Assembly: GCA_037380725.1 (NCBI GenBank)
Contig: JARRRL010000077.1
Location: 1 to 8,986 of the forward strand
Length of the DNA stretch: 8,986 bases
Source of the DNA: JARRRL01 sp037380725
Lineage (GTDB): Bacteria; Pseudomonadota; Gammaproteobacteria; Pseudomonadales; JANQJO01
Direction: 5' to 3'
Under the pieces are notes generated by a model. The model did no database searches, was not told the origin of the DNA, and saw only the letters and a list, made by a program, of their open reading frames with translations. Both the position numbers and the translations under genes were made by a program. Shown here in pieces: positions 1 to 6,287 of the stretch; position 1 is the first letter of the stretch; each line of letters opens with the position of its first letter.

Positions 1-453
1 TCAGGTTTTAATCATGCGTTCAACATATAGTCTGTGTTATAACGCATCGTAATAATAAATTATCATTTCTATGCATTTATTCCGCGTTTTCTGTTTCTGT
101 GTTGCTTGCCCTTACGCCGTATTTAAAGTGGCCCCCAAAGTCGAGACATTTTTTTAAAAATTTTAGATAGAGTTCATTTGTCTCCTGAGCCTGTGTGCCT
201 TGTGGTCGATAGGCTCAAGAGTGTAGGTGAGCTGTGGGCAACGTTTTGTCGTTCGTTAATGGTGGGTATGGGTTAATCAAAACCGACAACTAATAATCGA
301 ATTGTTACAATGTCACATACGCGAAACCCCATCACCGGTATAATGAACGTATTACGTCCAACAGAAATACACGACTTCTCCAGCACCTCGACTCACAAAA
401 GCAGCGATATTACGAATCAACACCGATAGCGAAAGGCACTGAGAGCGCAGACG
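1..453. other. Non-coding region upstream of the CLCA-like gene
   Basis: No convincing gene is seen here. A short open frame enters from the left edge and stops at about 51, too short to assign. Visible structure: an imperfect inverted repeat at 16-45 (GCGTT...AACGC with an inner AACA/TGTT); an AT-rich tract at about 148-166 of T-runs and A-runs that may be bent DNA; an 11-position stem at 182-192/211-221 with one mismatch and an 18-base loop, not followed by a T-run and so not a standard terminator; an 11-base palindrome ATTGTTACAAT at 301-311; and a TATAAT box at 339-344. Inverted repeats of this size can occur by chance. Confidence 0.5.
339..344 (+). promoter_or_regulatory. Candidate -10 box for the CLCA-like gene
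   Basis: A perfect TATAAT lies 110 bases before the first possible start codon. No good -35 element sits 16-18 bases upstream (ACATAC or CATACG at best), so activator dependence is possible. Transcription would begin near 351. The 11-base palindrome ACGTATTACGT at 347-357 would straddle that point, where a repressor or activator could bind. The box match is seen; the function is inferred. Confidence 0.4.
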
Positions 454-3400
454 ATGAATAACGGAAAGCGAGAAAGACAAAACAACATGATGAATGTGGT
501 AAAAAAGCACCTCCCCAGCCTTGCTTTGGCCAGTCTGATGGGTGCAATTCTTGCTCCGATCACACCAGCTTGGGCCGGCGCAGGCGGCATCAATGAGGAT
601 GGGGATTTGGAGCTGAACATTCATTTTCGCTTCCCGCCTTCCAGTGCTGATATCACGCGAGCGCAGGAACAGATACAACGCGCTAGCGAACTCATGTGCG
701 ACGCCACAGAGGGCAATATGCGCATTGCTAAGGCACGGTTATCCGCTGGTGGCGCCAGTGAACCCGCTGGCGATGTGTGGTATTACCCGCCCGGTGTTTT
801 GAATCGATCACGCTCTAATGGCGCGCCCGTAGACAACGCGTCCAAGCGCATCTATCTGGCTTACAGTTCCATTCGCTCGGACATCCTCTTTCATGAGCTT
901 GGGCATATGGTCTTTGGCCTTGCTGATCAATACGACGAACAACGCCGTTTCGGATCAGCGTGCGGCATCGGGCCTTCATTTGATGAAGGCGCTTTGGATG
1001 AACAGAACCACACGATTATGCAACAAGCCGGGTTTCAGCGTTGCGTAACCAGCGCAGGCGTGCAAACCAATCGAGCCTGCTATAACAATTCGGATTGTGA
1101 ATCAGGTGAAACCTGTCCCCTGCCGAGCCTATCCAGTGAATTCAGTGTGCCATCGAATTTTGATTTATTAATTGGTGATAGCGCACTGCCCAATAATACC
1201 TGCCCCAGCCCGCGCCCCGGTGATACATACCGCATTACGGGTTTTGTCGGCGAAATCAGTGATATGATCGCTTTTGATGCGACAACACTGGAATCCGCAA
1301 AAAACACTGCGTTTGCTGAACGCGCTCGTGATTACATCGATGAACTCGGCGTTGTTCCCGCTTATGACGAAGGTTCAGCGCACGCCATTTGGATTTTTCC
1401 AGAGCATGTGGGCACACAGCAATGGACCTTGCATTTTGGCATCGACGAGCGCCATTTAGATGGTGACCCAGACGAAGGATTAAGAATACTCGGATCAGTG
1501 GATATTGAATTCGAGGCCACACCCTCTGTGTCCGTAAACAAACCGGGTGAACCTACGCATATGCATCGTGCGCTGTCTCGGGTTAATGGTGTGGAACTTA
1601 CCGATCCCGCCTACACGAATCCCAGCATCGACATTCCAGCATTTGAAAACGGCGCCAACGCGACTCAACTCACGCTTGCATTCGACGGTTTGGAAGAGCG
1701 CGAAGGCTGGAATGGCGGATCACTGAGCGGCAGTGATATTATGGCAGGAACAGCACAACAATTGGGACTGTGTACCGAAACGACCGCTTGTGAGCAACGT
1801 TGGCACTCCGGCACGCAGCGGTGGGAAGCCACGGATGTCACGGTGAATGCCTTAAAAAATGGCACCACCGCTCGCTCGGACTGGGAAATCATTATTGATA
1901 ATGTTGATGGCTTTTACGGCCTTCAGTGGAATATGCCAGCAGGGCTACCATTGACCGGACCCACGAATTGCGGTGGCACTGTCGAGTTTGATGTTGATAT
2001 CGATGGCACCGATCAAATTTACCTCGTACTTGACCGCTCCTACAGCATGAGCAAAGATCGCGAAGCCAGTGGCGATACGCGCACCCGCATGGAATGGGCG
2101 CAAGCCGGTGCGCGTGGATTTGTGGATTTGCTCAAGGGCAGCGGCGTGGAAGCGGGCCTTATTTCATTCGCAACGCAGGCAAGCGAAAACCTACCGCTTA
2201 AAACGGTCGAACCGGATGGTACAGCCGGTGATATCCACGAACTCACCGCATTTAAAGACGTGATTGACAACTTACAACCGAATGGTAACACCGCCATCGG
2301 CGACGCACTGGAATTAACACGGGAACGCTTGGCGCTGGATGAGGTAGATGGTCGCCAGCAAGCCGTCATGCTGCTTTCCGATGGTCAAAATAATTCCGGT
2401 GATAATAATCCGGATGAGGTAGCAGCCGCATTACGCGACGCCGGTGTCCTGGTCTACACAGTTCCACTTGGGAACGACAGCGATGGTGAGGTACTGGCCG
2501 AGATCGCGAATGAGACCGGCGCAGAAGTGATTAACGCACCGGACCCTTTAAAATTACCCCCCTTATTTGCGCAAACCTGGGGCCGAATTCGTGGCGAATC
2601 CCCCATCTGGGCGAATGTGCCCTCGAATACAGAGACCCTGAACGATAACCTATCCTACACCGTGCACACCATTCCCGTGGAGGCTGATTCCGAGCGCTTG
2701 AGCGTCATGCTCTCCAATCGGAATGACGATCCTCAGGCATGGGGACCGCACTGTCAACTGCAAAGCCCGAGTGGTCAGGTGTTTTCTTGCGACGATTTAA
2801 CCGTCAGCTCTCTGGATACCTTTTATAAACTCGTTCGTGTTCCTTTCCCCGAAGCCGGTATTTGGACGTTATGGGTGTATGGGGTGAATCAACCGGTGCA
2901 GCGTTCGTACGTCTGGGCGCACAGTGAAAACGCCGGACCTGATTGTTGGGCCGGAGCAACACCCGGTTTCGCTGAGGAAGAACCCAATGGTGGCGTAATG
3001 ATTACGGCTGGTGCTTCCTGGTTTTCTCCACTGGGTCGCGGGGTGTTGTACTACCTGCAAGTCACTACCCCGAATGGCACCGTCTTGCCGTTGGAACAAA
3101 TGACCTTGAATAATACCCAGAGCGGCGCTGAATTTGCCTTTACGAATTTTCAGGGCCGTGGTCGCTATGAGGTCACCATCAGTTGTGTCGCCACCGAAGA
3201 GGCGCAGTTCGCCCCCGGTGAGCAAGCTACGGTTGAAGACGTCTTGGAAGAAGGCAAACCGAAGCCCTTTTGGCGTCAAGCCAAAACCAGCTTTTTCCTT
3301 GACGTAGCAGACTACCCACCGCCTCCGCCTGGCGACGATTGTGATGGAGACGGCATCACAGACTCCGTTGAGATTGGACAGGGTGGCAGTGGTGATCTGG

Positions 3401-3750
3401 ATAACGATGGTATACAGGACTACTGCGACACCGATACCGACGGCGATGACGTGCCAGATTCCGATGACAATTGCCCTGCCGAACCTGAGGATTTCGATGG
3501 TCAAGCCGATGGCGACGGTTGCCCAGACCCAGATCGTGACATCGATAAAGACGGCATTGCTGACCCGAAAGACAATTGCCCACGTATAGCGAATCGGGAT
3601 CAATCGGATAAAGATGGCGACGGTATTGGTGATGTTTGTGATAATTGCCCAAAGGTGACAAATCCGAAACAAACCGATCGTGACGGTGATGGACTGGGCG
3701 ATACGTGCGATGTAACGTTCATTCGCCCAGCTAGCAAGCGAGGACCATGA
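454..3750 (+). CDS. Secreted CLCA-like metalloprotease/VWA protein with thrombospondin type 3 tail
   Basis: A 1098-residue protein. Residues 12-41 form a signal peptide: lysines, then a hydrophobic core, then a likely cut after AWA (39-41), so it is exported. Start choice is open: ATG at 454 (weak GAGAG upstream) or the ATG ATG pair at 487/490, which gives a more compact signal peptide. Residues 147-161 read HELGHMVFGLADQYD. This matches the zinc motif of CLCA proteins (HExxHxxxGxxDxY), with H147, H151 and D158 as likely metal ligands and E148 as catalytic base. A cysteine-rich segment follows (about 170-250), then a beta-rich stretch of unknown type. A von Willebrand A domain (about 520-705) has a full metal site: DRSYS at 527-531, T613 and SDG at 642-644. 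Residues about 710-930 resemble the beta-sandwich and Fn3-like end of CLCA proteins. From 961 to about 1090 run thrombospondin type 3 calcium repeats (DxDxDG, DNCP). There is no membrane anchor. Animal CLCAs are self-cleaving zinc proteases; the substrate here is unknown. Confidence 0.85.
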   Translation: MNNGKRERQNNMMNVVKKHLPSLALASLMGAILAPITPAWAGAGGINEDGDLELNIHFRFPPSSADITRAQEQIQRASELMCDATEGNMRIAKARLSAGGASEPAGDVWYYPPGVLNRSRSNGAPVDNASKRIYLAYSSIRSDILFHELGHMVFGLADQYDEQRRFGSACGIGPSFDEGALDEQNHTIMQQAGFQRCVTSAGVQTNRACYNNSDCESGETCPLPSLSSEFSVPSNFDLLIGDSALPNNTCPSPRPGDTYRITGFVGEISDMIAFDATTLESAKNTAFAERARDYIDELGVVPAYDEGSAHAIWIFPEHVGTQQWTLHFGIDERHLDGDPDEGLRILGSVDIEFEATPSVSVNKPGEPTHMHRALSRVNGVELTDPAYTNPSIDIPAFENGANATQLTLAFDGLEEREGWNGGSLSGSDIMAGTAQQLGLCTETTACEQRWHSGTQRWEATDVTVNALKNGTTARSDWEIIIDNVDGFYGLQWNMPAGLPLTGPTNCGGTVEFDVDIDGTDQIYLVLDRSYSMSKDREASGDTRTRMEWAQAGARGFVDLLKGSGVEAGLISFATQASENLPLKTVEPDGTAGDIHELTAFKDVIDNLQPNGNTAIGDALELTRERLALDEVDGRQQAVMLLSDGQNNSGDNNPDEVAAALRDAGVLVYTVPLGNDSDGEVLAEIANETGAEVINAPDPLKLPPLFAQTWGRIRGESPIWANVPSNTETLNDNLSYTVHTIPVEADSERLSVMLSNRNDDPQAWGPHCQLQSPSGQVFSCDDLTVSSLDTFYKLVRVPFPEAGIWTLWVYGVNQPVQRSYVWAHSENAGPDCWAGATPGFAEEEPNGGVMITAGASWFSPLGRGVLYYLQVTTPNGTVLPLEQMTLNNTQSGAEFAFTNFQGRGRYEVTISCVATEEAQFAPGEQATVEDVLEEGKPKPFWRQAKTSFFLDVADYPPPPPGDDCDGDGITDSVEIGQGGSGDLDNDGIQDYCDTDTDGDDVPDSDDNCPAEPEDFDGQADGDGCPDPDRDIDKDGIADPKDNCPRIANRDQSDKDGDGIGDVCDNCPKVTNPKQTDRDGDGLGDTCDVTFIRPASKRGP
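3334..3723 (+). repeat. Thrombospondin type 3 repeat-coding stretch
   Basis: This is the coding region for residues about 961-1090 of the CLCA-like protein. Aspartate-rich units of the DxDxDGxxD type alternate with DNCP and CD cysteine motifs, the pattern of thrombospondin type 3 repeats, which wrap around calcium ions. In bacteria such tails are common on secreted or surface proteins, where calcium stiffens a stalk. The GAT/GAC-rich composition also opens a long antisense frame (2869-3765), which is an artefact. Confidence 0.8.
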
Positions 3751-3782
3751 AAAGCGATGAAACAATTTTTCCCGTATTTCTC

Positions 3783-4841
3783 TTAATGCTCTCCGCCTTT
3801 AATCCTAAGTGCTGCCGCACGCTGCTCAATCACATTGGCATATGCCTGCACAATCGAATCCGCACGACGCGCGTTTTGCGTCGCAACCGCTTGGATGTTC
3901 ATGTTGAGATCAGTACATTCGATTTCACACAGCACCGGCACACCCTGCTGATCAAAGAGATCAACACGCGCCCGACTCACTGAACCTGCGCCGAAGTGGC
4001 TGTCTAGACACGCAACCAGTTTTTCAGCAAAGGACAACATGGAGCCTGGTAGTCTGTCGAGCTCAATCAGCTGACGTCGACTTGCACCATCCCCCTTGAA
4101 CAACTTTGGCTTCTGAATAGCGTGCGTGCATTTATTTCCAATGATGGTCAACGAATACTCGCCTGCCTCAACGCCATCCATATAAGGTTGAAGCAGTACG
4201 CCGTGACGCTCTCGATTACACGCAAGTCGCATGAACGCAGCATCGGCGTCCTTGGCGTTCTCCAGCACAAATTGCGAGCGTTTTTCCTCATCGATGGGGA
4301 TGGCTCGCTCGAGTCGATTATAAAGAAAAGTATCAATTCCATCAGCAGAAACCACGGGTTTAAGGACGACATTGGCCCGAGCCCACTGTGGATCACCGTC
4401 AAGTTGCGCAAGCACATCTGTTAGATTCCCGCCATCAAGCGGTTCAACGCCTTCCTGCTTTACAGGGTCATCGAGATAGAAACGCGACGGGGTGAGTTGT
4501 CCCAGCATCTGGAGAGCCGGATTGCAGTGCAGCGCCTGCTCAAGAAGGCGCCAGTAGCGATACTTCACAAAACCAGCATCCAGAACGGCGCGATCATTGA
4601 TCAGTCGCGGCTTGCCATCCTGCTCACAATCCGTGAGCCAATTGATGAATGCGCTCGGATTATGACAACTATTCCACGTCGAGCTGACATAAATCGCATC
4701 AAAACGCTGGAGATTCGGCTCAACATTTTCCCAATTAATAATGTCAACCTGGTGCCCGCGCGCCACCAGCGCTTCTTGCAGGCGCACGTCATCAGGCCAA
4801 TTCATATATTTCGCTCCGGCAGCAATCGCGATGTGTGCCAC
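3783..4841 (-). CDS. ATP-grasp family carboxylate-amine ligase
   Basis: A 352-residue cytoplasmic protein starting with GTG and preceded by a strong AAGGAGG four bases away. The family joins a carboxylate to an amine or thiol through an acyl-phosphate, using ATP and magnesium. Residues 1-110 form the pre-grasp domain; the DDVRLQEALVARGH and SSTWN stretches resemble RimK/glutathione-synthase-like proteins and the DcsG type of cycloserine biosynthesis. The ATP lysine is likely K161 (VVLKPVVSADG). QPYMDG with GEYSLTIIGNK (218-237) is the central grasp strand pair. ARVDLF (291-296) and CEIECTDLNMN (305-315) carry the likely magnesium ligands D294, E306/E308 and N313 or N315. No transporter, peptidase or second biosynthetic gene is adjacent, so the substrate cannot be named. 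Its 3' end faces the CLCA-like gene 32 bases away with no clear terminator between them. A small ORF lies 174 bases upstream on the same strand. The family call is firm; the substrate is unknown. Confidence 0.82.
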   Translation of the reverse strand: MAHIAIAAGAKYMNWPDDVRLQEALVARGHQVDIINWENVEPNLQRFDAIYVSSTWNSCHNPSAFINWLTDCEQDGKPRLINDRAVLDAGFVKYRYWRLLEQALHCNPALQMLGQLTPSRFYLDDPVKQEGVEPLDGGNLTDVLAQLDGDPQWARANVVLKPVVSADGIDTFLYNRLERAIPIDEEKRSQFVLENAKDADAAFMRLACNRERHGVLLQPYMDGVEAGEYSLTIIGNKCTHAIQKPKLFKGDGASRRQLIELDRLPGSMLSFAEKLVACLDSHFGAGSVSRARVDLFDQQGVPVLCEIECTDLNMNIQAVATQNARRADSIVQAYANVIEQRAAALRIKGGEH

Positions 4842-4845
4842 AATA

Positions 4846-4852
4846 CCTCCTT
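4846..4852 (-). promoter_or_regulatory. Ribosome binding site of the ATP-grasp gene
   Basis: AAGGAGG on the minus strand, four bases before the GTG start. It is the strongest Shine-Dalgarno in the window and fixes the start at 4841 despite the non-ATG codon. Confidence 0.75.
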
Positions 4853-4878
4853 GCTAACAATAGATAACAAAAGAACGA

Positions 4879-4907
4879 TTTATCTCATAAAGTTACAGAC
4901 AGTTCAA
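4879..4907 (-). promoter_or_regulatory. Candidate promoter for the ATP-grasp gene
   Basis: Read on the minus strand, TTGAAC (4907-4902) and GATAAA (4884-4879) are separated by 17 bases, each matching four of six consensus positions. Transcription would begin near 4872, giving a leader of about 30 bases that carries the AAGGAGG ribosome site. If real, the ATP-grasp gene can be transcribed independently of the small ORF further upstream. Confidence 0.35.
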
Positions 4908-4937
4908 TCGATATATTACCCATAGTGTTTGAAATAA

Positions 4938-4966
4938 TTGGTTCGTTGATGCAGCGCATAAACCAA
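4938..4966 (-). other. Nested stem-loop between the small ORF and the ATP-grasp gene
   Basis: TTGGTT (4938-4943) pairs with AACCAA (4961-4966), and inside the loop ATGC (4949-4952) pairs with GCAT (4956-4959). Read on the minus strand the stem is followed by TTATTTC, a poor T-tract, so it could be a weak terminator or attenuator after the small ORF. The stem is short enough to be chance. Confidence 0.2.
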
Positions 4967-5015
4967 CTGATGGAGCACAGTCGACTTCCGGGATCAAAGA
5001 AAGTCCGGTAAACAT

Positions 5016-5144
5016 TCAGAATCGTTTCGTGGAAGGCATCGGATGCATCACAAAATTCTTTTGATCCAAATCTAGGTCAGCAATATCGCCTTCAAACTGA
5101 TCAGAGTCAGGATTTGGTAGCAGTCTTTGCGTGGTCTCTGACAT
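5016..5144 (-). CDS. Possible 42-residue acidic peptide
   Basis: An ATG-started frame of 42 codons ending in TGA, upstream of and on the same strand as the ATP-grasp gene. The peptide begins MSETTQRLLPNPDSDQF, has an acidic middle (GDIADLDLD) and ends HPMPSTKRF. An in-frame TGA lies two codons before the ATG, so it cannot extend upstream. There is no recognisable Shine-Dalgarno, and the start sits inside a palindrome. I recognise no family. ATP-grasp enzymes often modify small gene-encoded peptides next to them, as in graspetides, so a substrate role is conceivable, but no microviridin-type core (TxKxPSD) is present. A chance frame in intergenic DNA is about as likely. Confidence 0.27.
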   Translation of the reverse strand: MSETTQRLLPNPDSDQFEGDIADLDLDQKNFVMHPMPSTKRF

Positions 5145-5174
5145 ATGTCAATTTCAAAAAGACCGCAACGCAAA
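5126..5174. promoter_or_regulatory. Nested dyad, candidate operator or RNA stem in the divergent control region
   Basis: TTTGCGT and GGTCT (5126-5137) pair with AGACC (5160-5164) and ACGCAAA (5168-5174), a 12-pair stem with a three-base bulge at 5165-5167. The loop contains a perfect 12-base palindrome, TGACATATGTCA (5139-5150). The palindrome includes the ATG of the minus-strand small ORF and lies upstream of the plus-strand effector-like genes. It could bind a dimeric regulator as DNA or fold as RNA and hide the small ORF's start. Confidence 0.4.
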
Positions 5175-5228
5175 ATTAGCGTGCGTCCCTTCCATCTTTT
5201 ACCCCATTGATCTGATAAAAACTAAGCG

Positions 5229-5239
5229 CCACTGAGTGG
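5229..5239. promoter_or_regulatory. CCACTGAGTGG palindrome, possible operator
   Basis: A perfect inverted repeat of five bases on each side of a central G, lying between two GATAAAA words (5213-5219 and 5238-5244), about 40 bases upstream of the candidate promoter of the F-box/LRV genes. The position suits an activator or repressor site. Short palindromes like this also arise by chance. Confidence 0.2.
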
Positions 5240-5270
5240 ATAAAAGGGCGAACAAAAATATTACGATATG

Positions 5271-5298
5271 TTTACTTTTGATTTATTGTTGATAGAAT
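5271..5298 (+). promoter_or_regulatory. Candidate promoter of the F-box/LRV gene pair
   Basis: TTTACT (5271-5276) and TAGAAT (5293-5298) with a 16-base spacer in an AT-rich stretch; TAGAAT matches five of six -10 positions. Transcription would start near 5305, leaving about 55 bases of leader with the GGGGCTT repeats and the ribosome site. This argues against the upstream TTG at 5306 as a real start codon. Confidence 0.4.
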
Positions 5299-5323
5299 AC
5301 CCCGATTGAAAATTAGCACGTTT

Positions 5324-5344
5324 GGGGCTTGGGGCTTGGGGCTT
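5324..5344 (+). repeat. Three tandem GGGGCTT units in the leader
   Basis: Three perfect copies of the 7-base unit GGGGCTT, followed at once by GGAGAG, the probable ribosome site of the gene at 5360. Short tandem repeats can gain or lose units by slippage, which would change leader length and structure but not the reading frame. The G-runs (4, 4, 4, 2) separated by CTT could fold as a G-quadruplex. The repeat is plain; any regulatory role is inferred. Confidence 0.75.
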
Positions 5345-5359
5345 GGAGAGAAAGTCAGC

Positions 5360-6196
5360 ATGGGTAATTATATCAGTCATTCGAGCGTAAGCGCACTTGT
5401 CGGCAATCACGCCATTCCCTCACGAGCTTCTGCCCCTGTAGAGCTTCCCCCGGAAATTTGGCGTGAGATAGCCGTTGTCGCGAGTGCTGATTCAGTACTA
5501 ACGCTGCGGCAAATTTCACGTGATTTGCGCTCAGCCGTTGACAGTCTTGTTCAAGCGAATTTGAATCGAATTAATCAAGATGCTAATTCATCCGTGGATC
5601 TTTATCAGTCCGATGGTGGTGTGCGCTCTGTCACAAGAGATCCGGAAACTCAACGTGCAATGGCTAGAGATGAAAATATATCACCAGCACTGCAAGCGTT
5701 TTTTGCGCATAGTAATGATGCTTATGTTCGAAGGTACTTGGCGGGCAACCCCAGTCTGACCTCTGAGGCGGCACAGGAGAGACTGGCTCGGGATCCGAAC
5801 AGACGTGCTCGAGAGGCCTTGGCGGTCAACCGTAACCTGACCTCGATTGTGCAGCAGATACTAGCGCAGGATCAGGACTCAGGTGTTCGAGGGGCCTTGG
5901 CGCGCAACACTAGACTGACCTCTGAGGCACGGCAGGAGAAGTTGGCTCGAGATCTGAGCGGATTTGTTCGAGCTTGCTTGGCGCACAATCCCAGCCTGAC
6001 CTCTGAGGCACGGCAGGATAGACTGGCTCGAGATCAGAACGCATTTGTTCGAGCTTGCTTGGCGGGCAACCCCAGTCTGACCTCTGAGGCGGTGCAGCAG
6101 ACGCTGGCGCAGGATCAGGACGAATGGGTTCGAGGGGCCTTGGCAGGCAACCCCAGCCTGACCTCGACCGTGCAGCGGACACTGGCGCAGGATTAG
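5360..6196 (+). CDS. F-box-like/LRV-repeat protein 1, probable host-directed effector (3'-truncated)
   Basis: 278 residues from the ATG at 5360. This start is chosen because the paralogue begins identically (MGN.IS.SSVSA), GGAGAG lies nine bases before it, and the TTG at 5306 falls at the predicted transcription start. Residues 1-6, MGNYIS, fit the eukaryotic N-myristoylation consensus (G2, S6). No bacterial signal peptide is present. Residues about 28-65, from ELPPEIWREI to LRQISRDLRS, resemble an F-box, which in eukaryotes recruits SKP1-cullin ubiquitin ligases. Residues 123-278 hold six units of 26-27 residues (VRxxLAxNPSLTSEaxQxxLAxD), resembling leucine-rich-repeat-variant solenoids that bind proteins. 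The last unit is cut by TAG at 6194. Compared with the paralogue this replaces a TTG, and the same frame continues to TAA at 6260, so the ancestral protein was about 300 residues. It probably shares a transcript with the next gene. The effector role is an inference from architecture; the secretion route is unknown. Confidence 0.75.
   Translation: MGNYISHSSVSALVGNHAIPSRASAPVELPPEIWREIAVVASADSVLTLRQISRDLRSAVDSLVQANLNRINQDANSSVDLYQSDGGVRSVTRDPETQRAMARDENISPALQAFFAHSNDAYVRRYLAGNPSLTSEAAQERLARDPNRRAREALAVNRNLTSIVQQILAQDQDSGVRGALARNTRLTSEARQEKLARDLSGFVRACLAHNPSLTSEARQDRLARDQNAFVRACLAGNPSLTSEAVQQTLAQDQDEWVRGALAGNPSLTSTVQRTLAQD
5726..6193 (+). repeat. 78/81-bp tandem repeats in paralogue 1
   Basis: Six in-frame modules, 27, 26, 27, 27, 27 and 22 residues, with first residues V(A)RxxLA and central NPSLTS. 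The 27-residue form carries SEAxQ after SLTS; the 26-residue form carries xVQQ. DNA identity between neighbours is high, with blocks such as CCCAGCCTGACCTCTGAGGC recurring, which indicates recent expansion or homogenisation within the gene. Confidence 0.85.
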
Positions 6197-6262
6197 AATG
6201 TAGGTGTTCAAATATTTTTGAGGCGAATGCCCCTCGCTCGACACTTTCAGTCTTACGGCTAA
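6194..6262 (+). pseudogene. Detached C-terminal tail of paralogue 1
   Basis: After the TAG at 6194-6196 the frame stays open for 21 codons to TAA at 6260. It begins NVGVQIFLRR and ends MPLARHFQSYG. The first ten codons align with the end of paralogue 2 (NISIRMFLRR), and the last eleven align with the remnant at 7179-7214 (MSLARHVQPYG). So TAG most likely arose from a TTG sense codon by a single base change. Readthrough of the amber codon would restore the full protein. An independent 11-codon gene starting at ATG 6227 is much less likely. Confidence 0.6.
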
Positions 6263-6271
6263 ACAGCCACC
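6227..6271 (+). repeat. Tail repeat, copy 1
   Basis: 45 bases matching 7179-7223 at 40 positions by hand alignment. It spans the ancestral last eleven codons, the TAA and nine bases beyond. It lies between the two paralogues, so it marks the 3' edge of the duplicated unit. Confidence 0.75.
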
Positions 6272-6287
6272 GTGGGGTAAAATCACA

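Noticed and set aside
2869..3765. 298-codon antisense frame under the 3' half of the CLCA-like gene
   Set aside because: It is opened by the GAT/GAC-rich thrombospondin repeats, whose complement contains no stops. The translation is low-complexity (Ile, Val, Arg) and the sense strand has clear domains.
3747..3983. 78-codon plus-strand frame whose ATG overlaps the stop of the CLCA-like gene (ATGA)
   Set aside because: Tempting as translational coupling, but nearly all of it is antisense to the conserved C-terminus of the ATP-grasp gene, and it resembles no family.
4497..4925. 142-codon plus-strand frame antisense to the ATP-grasp N-terminus
   Set aside because: It covers the well-recognised pre-grasp domain on the other strand and has no family likeness or ribosome site.
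4868..5013. Open plus-strand stretch ending in GSKKVR
   Set aside because: It looks protein-like but has no ATG near its beginning, only a GTG at 4925 without a ribosome site, giving under 30 residues.
5306..5359. Upstream TTG extension of F-box/LRV protein 1 (18 more residues)
   Set aside because: The paralogue starts at the MGN methionine, GGAGAG precedes that ATG, and the TTG falls at the predicted transcription start. The extra residues encode only the GGGGCTT repeat.
6227..6262. Conserved 11-codon micro-gene (MPLARHFQSYG / MSLARHVQPYG)
   Set aside because: It appears twice, each with a purine-rich stretch before ATG. The first copy is in frame with the LRV gene and continues its homology, so it is better explained as the family's old C-terminus.
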